From Picocystis sp. L7 (Eukaryota; Chlorophyta; Picocystophyceae; Picocystales; Picocystaceae): a stretch of 64,000 nt of DNA. The DNA lies in NCBI GenBank assembly GCA_020975725.1, contig QXJR01000003.1:310001-374000 (forward strand), in the 5' to 3' direction. Below are positions 1-12,000 of the stretch, in pieces. The first letter of the stretch is position 1. Every line of letters begins with the position of its first letter. A model generated the notes under the pieces. It made no database searches and was not told where the DNA came from. It saw nothing but the letters and a program-made list of their open reading frames with translations. A program made the position numbers and the translations under genes.

Positions 1-1
1 C

Positions 2-391
2 CACACCCAACCGTCGTACGATCTCGAAGCCGAAGACTTGCTCGCTTTGAAGGACGAGTCGGAAGAATCGGAACGCATGGACCTCAGGACGTGCAACTTG
101 TGCGGAAGACCCGTGCTCGCCGCTTACATGCTGAAACACGCCGAAAGGTGTCGGAGGTTACTCCAAGGAGACAGCGAATTGCCGCAGGAAACTCCGGCTG
201 AAGAGGAACCTTCCACCGGCGAGCGGCACTGGCTGGTTCCACCCGTACGCAGGAAGAGATCGAAGGATCGCACTCGACCCGCGAGTGCGTTGAAGCTCAC
301 ACGGAAGATGATGGTACTGCGCACCACCATAACCTATCGGAACAGTTTGAAGACAGGGTGCAAGTCCTTTGGTCTACGAACGGAGGATTGA
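2..391 (+). CDS. Partial zinc-finger protein (SAGA SGF11/SGF73-like finger)
   Basis: The reading frame is open from the window edge, so the gene begins outside the window. It encodes one C-x2-C-x11-H-x3-C zinc-binding motif (about nt 92-151, beginning CNLCGR and ending HAERC), followed by an acidic linker and a basic patch (RRKRSKDR). The spacing matches the small zinc finger of SGF11, and resembles that of SGF73/ataxin-7, in the SAGA deubiquitinase module. That would make it a nuclear chromatin protein, but many C2HC fingers look alike. The reading after the basic patch looks non-coding, so the last part may be intron; GT dinucleotides occur near nt 312. The 3' end is therefore uncertain. 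Confidence 0.35.
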   Translation, partial: HTQPSYDLEAEDLLALKDESEESERMDLRTCNLCGRPVLAAYMLKHAERCRRLLQGDSELPQETPAEEEPSTGERHWLVPPVRRKRSKDRTRPASALKLTRKMMVLRTTITYRNSLKTGCKSFGLRTED

Positions 392-747
392 ACAGCGTTC
401 ACGAATAAGATGCACAGATGATGTCACACAGTGGAAGAAACGGGCACAGAAGACGACGATTGAACGGGTCAACGGAACAGGGTCTGGACCCGTGCCTCGC
501 TGGTTTCATCCAATGGCTTCCTTGGGAGCATCCGTTCGTTTCTTGCGTCTTTCCGTCGTCTCCATCCATGCGTCGGCAAGCACTCCACCCCTAACACGCC
601 ATCCTTTCGATCTGCACGTCTCCATTCGATCAGTCCAGCACCTGGTCTCCTTCCTTGGAGTGAAATCCGTGACTCGGGTGCCCTTCCCCATCGAGGCAGG
701 GTCGACCCACGTCAGTTTCGAAACGAATCGGAACACAAGCGTCGACG
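392..747. other. Intergenic / 5' flank of hslV
   Basis: No gene is supported here. Open frames cross it on both strands, but they overlap hslV in other frames and show no family motif. It presumably holds the 3' end of the first gene and the hslV promoter. Confidence 0.4.
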
Positions 748-1431
748 ATGCGACGTGCGTTGACGCACGCGCGTGCGGCCGGTGGGGTGCTCGGACGGGC
801 CAAGGAGGCCCTGGCGACGGATGCGGTGCAGGGGAGCGCCGCCTCGTACCATGCGGACGCTCCCTCGAACGAGCACGTGGGCATGCGTGGGACGACGGTC
901 TTGTGTGTGCGGAAAGACGACCAAGTGGTCATGATGGCGGACGGACAAGTCACCCTGGGATCGGAAATCTTGAAACCGAACGTGAGAAAGGTCAGGAGGA
1001 TCGGGGACGGCGTGATCGGAGGGTTTGCAGGGGCCACGGCCGACGCCTTCACCCTCTTCGAGCGCTTGGAACACAAGTTGGAAGAGCACCCTGGACAGTT
1101 GACGCGTGCAGCCGTGGAACTCGCCAAATTGTGGAGGACCGATAAGTTCTTGCGCAGGCTAGATGCGGTCATGGTCGTGGCCGACAAGCAGCAGTCCTTG
1201 CAGATCACGGGGAACGGAGACGTCTTGGAGCCGCACGACGGCGTCATCGGGATCGGTTCGGGTGGGTCGTACGCCGTGTCTGCTGCAAGAGCGCTCATCG
1301 ACGTACCGAACATGGATGCCTTGCAGATCGCAAAGAAGGCCATGAAGGTCGCGGCAGACATCTGCATCTACACCAACCACAATTTCGTGACGGAAACCAT
1401 CGGCGTGGCACCAGAAGGTGAGAAGATGTGA
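748..1431 (+). CDS. hslV: HslV/ClpQ-type threonine protease, probably mitochondrial
   Basis: This is the proteasome-related peptidase subunit that pairs with the ATPase HslU (ClpY) to degrade proteins. The 227-aa product has an N-terminal extension of about 48 residues, rich in Arg and Ala, that fits an organellar (probably mitochondrial) presequence. It is followed by the mature start TTV, with Thr49 as the predicted nucleophile. Family blocks in order are [62 protein letters not shown] and DICIYTNHN. The length fits the family. The start is the ATG before the Arg/Ala-rich leader. A GTGAGA donor-like sequence at nt 1418 could add a short final exon, but the family normally ends close to here. 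No HslU gene lies in the window. Confidence 0.9.
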   Translation: MRRALTHARAAGGVLGRAKEALATDAVQGSAASYHADAPSNEHVGMRGTTVLCVRKDDQVVMMADGQVTLGSEILKPNVRKVRRIGDGVIGGFAGATADAFTLFERLEHKLEEHPGQLTRAAVELAKLWRTDKFLRRLDAVMVVADKQQSLQITGNGDVLEPHDGVIGIGSGGSYAVSAARALIDVPNMDALQIAKKAMKVAADICIYTNHNFVTETIGVAPEGEKM

Positions 1432-2116
1432 AGCCGAGCCATTGCCGGACCGAAGGTCACGAGTGCGAGCTCCGCCCGTGGTTGGTAGAGATGTCTCAAC
1501 CACTCCATGAGTCTTGTTGGGATCCAGAAGCCACGGGTTGAGAATTCGATGGTCCTGCGCGGCCACGGAATCCGTTGGTATCCGGACGGTCCGTTTCGCG
1601 ACGGTGGTCTTTTCGTGCTTGCGGTTCCATCGGCACGACCGTCGAAGCCCATTCGTGGGTCCACACCTCGGAGTCGACCGCGAACCGTTCCTCCAACCCG
1701 CCGTGTTCGTTTGTATCTGGCGTAAGAACAATATTGTGTTCTCTTCCCGGCTTTCTCGATGCGCCTTCGATCTGTGCGAAGCCCTCCGACGCGTCCTCGG
1801 GACTCGCCTAGGACGCCATCTCCATCAAGGACCGATAAATATCGCAGTCTTTTGCTGTCCACGAACGGTCCATGGCATCGAAGCCTTCGCCCACGTCCCT
1901 TCGGGTGAACCGGACACCCCTTCTCTGGCCTCTCCATACAGGGGAGCATCGATGCCCGTGGGCCATTGGTCCATCGGCTCGTCCCGAGCATTGGGAGGAG
2001 TGGCGCGCGTCGTTTTGCACCGCAACGTACCGGAAGCGGACGCCACGTGAGCAGAAGGAGGCCGAAAGGCGCCAGAAGGAAGACAGGTGCCGCGAGAAGG
2101 AGGTGGAGGAGGTCCC
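1432..2116. other. Intergenic region between hslV and ATG8
   Basis: Several open frames on both strands overlap each other here, and none shows a recognisable domain. I read it as the hslV 3' flank plus the ATG8 promoter and 5' UTR. Confidence 0.4.
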
Positions 2117-2850
<734 letters not shown>

Positions 2851-2955
2851 AGGCTTGGCTTGTTGTAGGTGCCAACATCCTGTTCCCAGCAAGGACAAGA
2901 CAGTCATACCAAGCAAAACTTGCGTCGTGTAATCAAATGATGCGGGCTGCCATCT

Positions 2956-2961
2956 TTTATT
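2956..2961 (-). other. AATAAA poly(A) signal for CstF64
   Basis: On the minus strand this reads AATAAA, about 20 nt after the CstF64 stop codon. The position and sequence suit a 3'-end signal for a very short 3' UTR. Confidence 0.5.
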
Positions 2962-2980
2962 CCGAATTTACTCATTGCGT

Positions 2981-4035
2981 CTATCGAGCTCCACGCAGCT
3001 GAGCTTGCAACTCGAGGACCTGCTGCTGTTGCTGGGGGGGGAGTTGCTGAATCTGTTCGGGGGTGAGATTGGCAAGCTGCTGGAGGAGCTGATTCTGTTG
3101 ATTGGGATCAAACTGCATGTTACCCTGATGCTGTCCCCCAGGCATGCCATGCATGGATTGTGGCGGTCCAGGAGGCATTGGCGGCCTCATCATGCCAGGC
3201 ATCCCTCCCATTGGTCCCGACATGCCCATCCCTTGCCGCATGGGGGGCATGCCTCCCATACCTGGTGGCTGCATTCCCTGAACAGGTGGCACAGGTGCAC
3301 TCATCGGCGGCGGTGGCGGTGCTTGGGTTGGAGCCGGAGCCGGGGCCTGCATTCCAGGAACCGTACTTTCGTTGGGGTTTTGAACCATCCCCAGTAACAG
3401 CTGTGCCTGGAAGAGGGCCTTGGTTAGCTGTGGATTCTGGATGAGGATCTGACGGGCCTGCTGCGGGTTGTGCTGAATAAGTGTCTTCATTTGATTGAGT
3501 ACATCGTACAGTTGCTGATGGGACATTCCAGAAAGCATGTGGGTGAGTTGATCGGGTTGGCTACCCATGGGATTGCCAGCTCCAAGCTTCGTCTCGAGGG
3601 CCTGCTGAGACGCTGCAGCTTGCTGGAGCCCCACTGGTGCTGCAGCAACGGGCGCTTTCTTTGCTGTTGACGTCCCTTTGCTATCCTCTGCGAAGTCCAC
3701 ACGCAAGTGCCGTCCCGAAAGCTCATAGCCGTTGAGGTTTCGGATGGCACTGCTGGCCGTTTCTTCATCGTGAAATTCGCAGAAACCGTATCCCTTGGCC
3801 TTCCCGGTATCGCGATCGTACACAATCCTACGTTTTCGTTCCTGCATGTCAGCCATCTATTCCCTTGATGTGCAGGCTAGACGCGGCGTTCCTTCATCGA
3901 GCGTATTGCGCACCTGAAGCTTTCCACCGGTCCCACTTGTTCGAACAGCTTCTTCATCGACTCTTCGGTCTGGTCATAGGCAATGTTGCCAACGAAGACG
4001 GAGCTGGAGGGCGGCCTGGTGCTTTCCTTGGACAT
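2981..4035 (-). CDS. CSTF2: CstF64-type cleavage stimulation factor subunit 2
   Basis: Exons are 4035-3914 and 3827-2981, with an 86-nt intron, giving 322 aa. The product binds U/GU-rich RNA downstream of poly(A) sites in the nuclear CstF complex. An RRM occupies residues ~12-88, with RNP2 (VFVGNI) and RNP1 (KGYGFCEF). The intron splits the RRM between FR and IVYDRDTG, and splicing restores it. A CstF hinge domain follows (~125-200, with QLTHMLSGM and QILIQNPQLTKALFQAQ), then a Pro/Gly/Met-rich stretch, then the C-terminal three-helix domain (LANLTPEQIQQLPPQQ). Domain order and content match CstF64. The protein is shorter than the human one because the low-complexity part is short. Confidence 0.9.
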
Positions 4036-4554
4036 CTTTCTATCTCCTGCGACGCTCCTCTGGCCTCGAAACTCGCGTGTTTCGCCTCGTCCTTCTCCGA
4101 CTCTCGCGGCCTGCTGCCCAGCCTCTTCGCCTAGGGTTTGGACCAGGTCCCTCTCCCTGTCCCTCCTCTCTCGGTGTCTGTGTCCCTGTCTCACCCACTC
4201 CCTGTGGGGGAATGGATCTGCCCATGCCCGTCTCTCCCTGCCGGTCTGGGCTTGGAGGTGTCCCTCGGCCTCTGCCTTTGTTCAAGTGTCTCTGCCCCTC
4301 TCCAATTGCACGTGTTGGGCTGTCTTTGTCTCTCCCTGTCCGTCTGCCTGCCGGTGTTGGGCTGTCTCCGTCCTCCTCTGTGTCTGTGGACGTTGTTGGG
4401 TGTCTGGGGGGGCTGAGAGTGGGAAGGCAGAGGAAATGGACGTGGACGGGGCTGGGACTGGACCAAGCGGACGTGAGAGGAAAAGCTGGGACAAAGGCGA
4501 ACGCGTAGATGCGCGGATGGGGTCCTGTCGAATGGGAGACAACAGGCGGAAAAT
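4036..4554. other. Pyrimidine-rich spacer between CstF64 and the acidic-protein gene
   Basis: The plus strand at about 4130-4440 is dominated by CT, TGTC and CCTCTC runs. It is low-complexity DNA. Long open frames crossing it on both strands are composition artefacts. It should contain the CstF64 promoter and the 3' UTR of the downstream minus-strand gene. Confidence 0.4.
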
Positions 4555-5106
4555 TTACATGTCGCCCAGGTCGTCGTCGCCTAGGATGAAATCGTCAGAA
4601 TCGGATCCGTCGTCCAATTCGGGAATGGCACCCTTCTCGCGGAGATACCCGAAAGCTGTGGCCAGAGCGTCGTCCTTCAGCTTGATCGAGAACCTATTCT
4701 TCGAAGAGTCGGCGAACGCGATGGCCCACCCCCTCATGTCACGTGCCATGACGACGGTCCCGTCGACAGCCTTGCAGACCGCCTCGAGCCACTCCTTGCA
4801 GTTGACCTTCTCCAGCTGTGCTTCGGGAACGTCGCAACAGATGGCCAAGGTGTCCTTTCCGGCCGAGAAAATCATCTTCCCAATGGGTGCAGCTCCTCCC
4901 CTTCGCTCCTCAGCCGTCTCGTCTGGTTCCTCGTTCATCGCATCTTGCGCGGCCACGAGCAGCTCCAGGCTTCCGTCCGCTTCTTCGATGGTGGTGCAGA
5001 AGAAGTCGAGGCCGCCCATGTCCCTGGCTCCTTCCAGCTCCACACCGCGCTTCCCTCCGGCCTTGGCCGCAGCCTTGAGCTGCTTCTCGAACGTCTTGCT
5101 CGCCAT
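4555..5106 (-). CDS. Unrecognised 183-aa soluble protein with acidic C-terminus
   Basis: The start is ATG at 5106 (MASKTFEKQLKAAAK). A basic, Ala-rich N-terminus is followed by a compact segment with regular hydrophobic spacing (GLDFFCTTIEEADG, IGKMIFSAGKDTLAICCDVP, CKEWLEAV, GTVVMARDMRGWAIAFADSS). The protein ends in a strongly acidic tail (DDGSDSDDFILGDDDLGDM). There is no signal peptide or membrane segment. The even codon use and tidy ending suggest a real gene. I cannot assign a family. It is divergent from the KEA3 gene, with about 370 nt between the start codons. Confidence 0.6.
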   Translation of the reverse strand: MASKTFEKQLKAAAKAGGKRGVELEGARDMGGLDFFCTTIEEADGSLELLVAAQDAMNEEPDETAEERRGGAAPIGKMIFSAGKDTLAICCDVPEAQLEKVNCKEWLEAVCKAVDGTVVMARDMRGWAIAFADSSKNRFSIKLKDDALATAFGYLREKGAIPELDDGSDSDDFILGDDDLGDM

Positions 5107-5479
5107 GATGCCTCCTTCTTCGATCCGAAGCTGCGATTGACGTGCAACCGTCGAGCGAGTTCGTCTTGTTCTGCTCCGTCGGCGCCGCCTCGTGACCTCT
5201 GCACCCCAGCGCCGCCGAGCTCCTCGACGACACGTGTCCCGAACGTCCAACTGACCGGTCCTCTACCCCTACAATCCGCCCCAAGCGATCATGTGCCGAA
5301 GCCCCTCCTCCATCCGCCCCTTCCGAACCCGGAGACAGAACCCGTACAGTTGGGAGGATGTCCCTTACTGCACCATGGTTCGGCTTCCTTTCCGAAAGGG
5401 GAAGTCGATCGGTTTCGTTCCCTTCAGGGCTGGGACGTGGAGCCGAGGAGGACTGGGTGCATTTCAGACGGAACACACC

Positions 5480-7909
5480 ATGACGTCGGCATGTCGCATC
5501 CAAGACGTGCGCGTTTTCTCAAGCACCGCCGCAAAAAGGAGGGTATGCCGGGTGCGTGGAGGGACACGATGGACGGATGAGATTGGAAAATCACGTCTTG
5601 GGGCGTTCAAAGGACGTAAAAAGACCGCAGCGACGTGTCGGACGATCACGTTGGCCTTCCGAAAGGACGTGTCGGAAGCGCCCACCGGAACTTTTGGAAA
5701 TGCACGAGGAGGGGTTTGGAAGCGGAAATATGGGCACAGGCTTCGAAGGGTGGAGGCGAGAAGCATGTCAAACCTTCTCGAATCGCTGCGCTTCGACCTA
5801 CTGCTGTATCTGTCAACGACGGTTGTGATGGTGCCAGTCTGCAAGTCACTGAAGGTCAGCCCCATTCTAGGATTTCTGCTGAGCGGGTTTGTGTTTTCGG
5901 AATTAGGCATCATACAGGATTACAAAGATATAGAATCGCTTGCAGAGTTGGGAGTGCTCTTCCTTCTCTTCGAGATGGGACTTGAACTCACCTTCGACAG
6001 ACTCAAGACCTTGGCTAAATATGCTTTTGGCTTGGGTACAGTTCAGGTGGCTCTAAGCACACTTGCATTCATGTCGTTTGAACTACCTGCAGGAAACGGA
6101 CTGGGTACATGCATACTCACAACACTGACCAGTGCCCCTGCAAGCTTGGTCAACATCCGGAGCATAGATGAGGCGTTCGTGATTGGTGCTGCACTGTCTC
6201 TATCGTCGTCCGCCTTTGTCTTGCAGCTATTGTCTGAGAAAGGGGAGTTGCCCACCAAAGTAGGTTCAGCAACGCTAGGAATCCTCCTGTTGCAAGACAT
6301 TGCTGTTGTTCCTCTTCTAGTATTGCTGCCACTAATCGATGGGTCAGGCAGCGGTGATCAATCAGTAGCTGCAGTACTAGGAGTGGTGCTTCTAAAGGCA
6401 GTGTTTGGGCTTGGGGCACTCTCCATTGGAGGACGTGTTGTCTTGCGAAGGATATTTGAGTTTGTTGCCGATGCTCGGAGTCCAGAGACTTTTGTGGGAC
6501 TTTGTCTCTTGACAGTTTCGTTAACATCCATTCTGACCTCGTCCATTGGGTTTTCAGATACCCTGGGAGCTTTCCTGGCAGGAGTGTTACTAGCCGAGAC
6601 TAACTTTCGGACCCAGATAGAAGCTGACATCAAGCCATTCAAGGGCCTGCTGCTCGGCCTTTTTTTCCTCACGACTGGTGCAGCCATAGATCTAGACTTG
6701 CTGATACAACAATGGCCTGCAGCACTTGTGCTTTTGACCGGGCTTATTGCTGTCAAAACGGCGACTGTGGCTTTATTCGGGCCATTGGTTGGCCTTACTA
6801 GAAAGGAAAGTATCAGAGTTGGGTTTCTGCTCTCTCAAGGTGGGGAATTTGCGTTTGTACTGCTCAGCCTTGCCAACCAGCTAGAAATTTTACCCTCTGA
6901 GCTTAATAAGTTGCTTATTATTGTAGTGGTGCTTTCCATGGCACTGACTCCAGCTTTGGCTGAAGCAGGAAATGTTGTGGCGGAGAAGTACGACGAGTGG
7001 ACCTCAGGTGATGGAGGCATCCCATCCAATGTTCCGCAAGAATCTCGAACTTCAGAGCTTGGTCTGGATTCCCCTGTTGTCTTGTGTGGCTTTGGACCAG
7101 TTGGCCAAGTACTTGCGAACCTCTTATCCTCTCCTTTGTCGCCTAGTGCTGGGCAGGGTGGAAAGACTGAGCAACAAGGTGTCACGAGATATGTGGCATT
7201 TGACATGAACATTCCACGTGTGAAGAATGCGAGGAAAATGGGCTTTGCAGTGTACTTTGGGGATGGCTCCAGGTTGGACGTGCTGGAAGCAGCAGGTGTG
7301 CTTAATCCTCGTGCTTTTGTTGTGCTACATTCAAATCGTGAGGTAACAACAAGAGCTGTGGAGTCTATTCGTGCAGCTTTCACCCAGGTTCCCATTTATG
7401 CACGCGCTGCAGACCTTGCACATTCTGTGGAGCTACAAGACATTGGAGCGACGCACACAGTTGCTCAAACCACGGAAATCGCTATATCCATTGGTGCATT
7501 CATTTTGGAAGATTTAGGTGTCCGAACAGACGATGTTAAATATGTTGCAGAAGCGATGCGAGGGTGCATCCTGGCCAATGCTAGGGCACTTAATGAAGGT
7601 AGTCTTAGCCTCGTTACGATTCAACAGTCTAATGTGAAGGCTGTGCAGCTAAAGGACAACGAGAATAGTTTCTCAAAGGTCAACTTAGTTCCAAGTGCGT
7701 TGGATGAAACCCCTGCTGCTAGCCGGGCGGATGAAAGTGCTGTCATTGCTTGCCCTCTTGACTCCACGAGCGATCTTGCTCAGCAGGAGGAGGCCTTGTC
7801 AACTTTGGCACTAGATGGTGAAGTTTTGGAGGAGGTTGATGCAGATGCTCTGGAGACTGGACAGTCTGAGGACTTGGAGGAAAGTATAGTTGCCATGACG
7901 GAGCAATAG
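5480..7909 (+). CDS. KEA3: KEA3-like chloroplast K+/H+ antiporter (CPA2 family)
   Basis: The product is ~809 aa from the ATG at 5480; an in-frame upstream ATG at 5291 is less likely. An Arg/Ser-rich N-terminus fits a plastid transit peptide. The transporter domain begins near residue 96, with about a dozen hydrophobic segments and signature blocks including SPILGFLLSGF, LGVLFLLFEMGLELT, IGAALSLSSSAFVLQLLSEK and LGILLLQDIAVVPLL. Plant KEA3 shares these closely. A regulatory KTN/TrkA-N Rossmann domain starts near residue 531 (VVLCGFGPVGQ), and an acidic C-terminal tail follows. In plants KEA3 acts in the thylakoid membrane and adjusts the proton gradient when light changes. The gene has no visible intron. 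Assignment to KEA3 rather than a bacterial-type KefB rests on remembered family blocks. Confidence 0.9.
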   Translation: MTSACRIQDVRVFSSTAAKRRVCRVRGGTRWTDEIGKSRLGAFKGRKKTAATCRTITLAFRKDVSEAPTGTFGNARGGVWKRKYGHRLRRVEARSMSNLLESLRFDLLLYLSTTVVMVPVCKSLKVSPILGFLLSGFVFSELGIIQDYKDIESLAELGVLFLLFEMGLELTFDRLKTLAKYAFGLGTVQVALSTLAFMSFELPAGNGLGTCILTTLTSAPASLVNIRSIDEAFVIGAALSLSSSAFVLQLLSEKGELPTKVGSATLGILLLQDIAVVPLLVLLPLIDGSGSGDQSVAAVLGVVLLKAVFGLGALSIGGRVVLRRIFEFVADARSPETFVGLCLLTVSLTSILTSSIGFSDTLGAFLAGVLLAETNFRTQIEADIKPFKGLLLGLFFLTTGAAIDLDLLIQQWPAALVLLTGLIAVKTATVALFGPLVGLTRKESIRVGFLLSQGGEFAFVLLSLANQLEILPSELNKLLIIVVVLSMALTPALAEAGNVVAEKYDEWTSGDGGIPSNVPQESRTSELGLDSPVVLCGFGPVGQVLANLLSSPLSPSAGQGGKTEQQGVTRYVAFDMNIPRVKNARKMGFAVYFGDGSRLDVLEAAGVLNPRAFVVLHSNREVTTRAVESIRAAFTQVPIYARAADLAHSVELQDIGATHTVAQTTEIAISIGAFILEDLGVRTDDVKYVAEAMRGCILANARALNEGSLSLVTIQQSNVKAVQLKDNENSFSKVNLVPSALDETPAASRADESAVIACPLDSTSDLAQQEEALSTLALDGEVLEEVDADALETGQSEDLEESIVAMTEQ

Positions 7910-9039
7910 CCCATTTTGACTTTCTTTGCGGGATCCATAGTAGAGATACTTCAGGCTGTGTGACATGCATGCCGGCCAATTCTGCCTTCAGTGTGTGGAC
8001 TTTGACAACAAACACTTTGTTATGAGGAAATTTTCACACAACAACAATCACAAACTCAAAGAGAATGTGCGGGCCTTGGCTATTTTGGGCTTATCTGGGG
8101 CAATGAAGTCCCGTTAGACCTGAGAAGAGCCCATTGATCTGGATTAAGCTGTCAGTCCAATTTCGTAGAGCAAGAAGAGCAGGAAAATGCGGAGAACTGT
8201 TCCTCCATCGGGGACTGAGTCCAGAAAGCTACCGAGGAACTCTATGCCGTCAAAGAAGACGAGAGCGTTCATGCAAGCTGCAGTAGTTCCTGGCACAGTT
8301 TGCAGTGGCCTGGTCAGAACTGGAGATTCCATGTGCGTCCCAAGCGTTGCCTCCCATTCAAACCCACCAATGCATTGACGAGGCACTTTTTATAGAGCGC
8401 AGCTCAATCTCACCCACGGAAAATGCAACGAAAACCACAGGTTCTACCAGTGGCTGTGAATCTTTTGCAGAGAGCTTCTTCTTCCATTGACTGATTCTAT
8501 CACTGTGTTCCATGGCAACTGCTAGGGTATCTATCCGCTCTTCACAAAGTATAGCAAGTAGATAGTCCTCAAGGATGAATAATAAGGATGTAATGGGCAA
8601 TTTTAGGGGTATGGGGGGCTTTGAGATGCGCACAGAGACAAGTGTTGGCCTTGCTATCCCACCACTGGCACTTAATTTCGAACTTGGACCGTCCGCCTTC
8701 CAAAGTTAGTAGCCTTCTTCTACCGCGCTGATCCGCCCCTGTTCCGCGGATGGGCTCAGAGTCTTACTGTGCCAACAAGGTACGTCTTCATGCATCCATT
8801 CTACCATTCCCTTTGCTTCTTCATGCACTAATCTATCTTCAATCCTGCACCTTTCCCCTTGTCATCCGACACGTGGATGGAAAACAAGGGGAACGAAGCC
8901 CCCTCTCCCCGAACCCTCCCTGCAGCTGCAGAGGATTCGTCATAGTCTTCTATGGATCCTCGTCGGTAGACGTCCTCGGATACCGCGCTGGGGGTCGGTG
9001 TCGGTCGACGCGTGTCGGCATTCGTCGTCGCGGCGAAGA
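7910..9039. other. KEA3 3' flank and upstream region of the vWA gene
   Basis: Two minus-strand open frames lie here (8144-8386 and 8358-8633). The first ends with a hydrophobic stretch (ALVFFDGIEFLGSFLD, then LRIFLLFLLYEIGL). They might be exons of a small membrane-protein gene, but I found no splice arrangement or family that convinced me. The rest shows nothing clear. Confidence 0.25.
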
Positions 9040-12000
9040 ATGACGGCGCAAAACGGCGCATTCGCGGAGGAAGACAGCGCTTCGGCGCTCCGAAAGAAAC
9101 GTCAGGAAGCCTACCGTCTATCCCTAGAAGCGCAGCAAAAAGCGCAGGACCGCAGAGCCGAGGTCCGTCGCGGAAACACCGAGGAAGCGCAAAGCCTTTG
9201 GCCTGGTGATGGCGACGAAGGCGAAGTGCGTCGCCAAAGGCAGGATAGATACCGCGAGAGCGTGTCCCGGCAGGCTAGGAGGCAGGGTGAGGTGATGGAG
9301 ATTCCGAAGGATCGCATGCTTCCCGTCATCGACGAGGAAAGGAAGCTGCAAGCTACCAAGTCCGGACGTCTGGTGTTGGCGACCGACATTCGACGCGCCA
9401 AACAGAAGCAGTACTTGCAAGAACTGTCGCGAACGCAACCGAGGAACACCAGGAATGACGATGGGTTCTACTTGCCTCCTCCTGGACCGATCCTGGAGGA
9501 TCCCGGCGAGCAATGGGCAGCGAACGGCAAGACGAGCAAGAACAGGCGTGGTTTGGACCATGGATGGGACAGGAAACAGCGATACCTCACAGAGTTGCAG
9601 AAGGATGCACATGCACCGAGGAGACGCTTCGGGGACGACAAAGCATCAACCAAGATGGAATCGTTTGATTGGGGGACAAATTCTACGACAGGCATGTCCT
9701 TCGGCTCGCCCATGTCTCGACACCTCACTGCCACCCAAGGTCTGCCTGAACCCACGACGCTTGCAAACATTGAAGTGTACCGCAGGGAAGACCAGGAGGC
9801 AGTGCAAGAAGTGAGAAGGGCGACCCAGTCTTACCTCAGAATGCTGCGAGACACGTTGAGTCTTATGAGCCGCGCCCAGGAAAGAGGGAGTGCAGGTCAA
9901 CAAGATGTGATGGTTACAATTGCAGGTACCAGCAAACTGTTGGAAGACACTGAAGCAGAGATAGATGGGGTCCTTAAGCCTCTTCAGCTGAGAGTGGTTG
10001 AAGCGGAAAAACTCATTTTCGAAGTAGAGAGCAAAGAATTAGCTGTAATGCCTCAGCACAATCTGCAACGGCGAGGTGCACGTGAAGATCTGGGTGATCC
10101 CTTCATGCAGCAGCTCCATGGGAAGTTTGGAACATTAATCTCGCAGCTTGAGCAAGCAACAGAGCAAAAGCAGCTGCAAGTCTTGAAAGACCAAGAGCAC
10201 AAAATGACTGAAGAATTTAAGGAGTGGCAACAAAGAGCAGACGAGACTTTGGATGGACTCTTGCAGGAGGCTTTTGATGCGCGGGTCATAGAGGACAAAG
10301 AGCTAGATTTGCTTGAGCGCAGCATCCGTGATGTTGAAGATCTTGAAGCCCACGATATCCATGAACAACTACAAGAGGAGGTGAACTTATCTCTTGAGCG
10401 TGAACGAACGAAAATACAAGAGCATTTTCAACAAGATACCGATCCTAATTTTTCACATGCAGTTGAACATGCCCAAGCCAAAATCTGCGGAGAAATGGAG
10501 CACATCAACCAAACGTTCATGATCACTCAAAAGAAAGGCTTCAGCAGTATTGTTGACCTAGCAGAGGACCTGGAAGGACTTACCACGTCCCTAGGCGCGC
10601 TTGAATCTGCGCTTGACCCTTTGATGACGGATTTGGGCTCACATGTTCGGATTTACGATGCTGCTGAAGATGCCCTTCCAGGCGATAAGTTTGATCCCTC
10701 CTGCATGACCAGAGATTCAGCCAACCAGTTTGTTCTCGGCTTGATCGCAAAGAGCCATCGCCCAAGATCAGGGAGGAGGAACGCTGCCTTATTGGCCACA
10801 GTGCTGGGCTATGAGATTCAGGAATTGACGGATAAGACAGCACTTGAAAGTCGAATTGGCATGCTTAGGTTGTATCAAGATGGAGCACAACTCTCCTGTG
10901 GCAATATGTTCTTAGAATCGGCTGAGCTAGCAATAGGAGGCCCGAGGCTTGGAGGTCTCGGCCCACCGGAAGTTCTTTCCCACCCTCTGCCTAAGGCAAG
11001 CTACGCCATAGGTTCGGGACTTGAAAACTCAGTGGCAGGCCTTCCCTGCACTTTTACTATCTGCACAGCCTCACAAGATGGACTGCCACTTTTGCACTGT
11101 GCAGCCAGTATCTGTGTTGAAGTATTTCGAGAAGATTCAGGTGGGCAAGAAGCCATAGCCCAGCTCCCAGCAAGAGAAAAAGAAGACGGCACATACATGG
11201 TACAGAGCATCTATGAGAGCCCAGGAAAGTATGAAATATCAGTTTCAATCGGTCAGATAGAGATTCCTGGTAGTCCCTTCCGACATGAAGTACATAAGAC
11301 GTTTGAAGGTGTCCACCTGTTCACCGAGGGGGGAATGAAAACTAAGGCATGGCCTCACAAATACTACGATAATGAGCTTCTTTCACGCGCAAGCAAGTAT
11401 CCAACTGTTGGAACTGTGGACTTGCAATTGATTGTGGACTGCACCGCCTCAATGGGGAGGGACCTAGAGAGTTTGGTCGAGTACAGCAGGGAAATTATTG
11501 CAGTGGTGAAGTCTTCTCCGTTGTGCTTGAACCTTCAAGTCGGCGTCATTCTTTACAGGGATCACTGGCCAGAAGACGATTCACCAGAAGCCCTCAGCGT
11601 CCTTCCTCTAACCAGCCAGTACGACAAAGTGATCGACTTCATTAAAGATGCACGTCCTGGTGGGGGTGGAGATTATCCAGAAGCACTTGGAGAGGCATTG
11701 GCACTGGTTGCCAGGTCTTCCAGCTGGCGGCCTTTCAGTAGTCGCGTAGCCCTTGTTGTTGGGGATGCACCACCCCATGGATTTGAGGCACTCAGCGATG
11801 CAGAAGTGGCTAAACGGTCAGAACTTCTTGAATCTCTCAGGCATGGAGCCCAAGCTGCCGCCAAGCTTTTGGAAACCTCTACTTCAGAGGCAGTACTTTC
11901 TCAAGCAGAATCCGACTTGAGAGCCTTCCTACACGAGATCGATGAACGGATGAGTTATTATGACTCTTTTCCGAAAGGAGACCCCACTGGTTCTAAATGG

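Noticed and set aside
3983-5140. A 385-codon plus-strand frame
   Set aside because: It lies opposite CstF64 exon 1, the pyrimidine-rich spacer and the acidic-protein gene, and has no domain.
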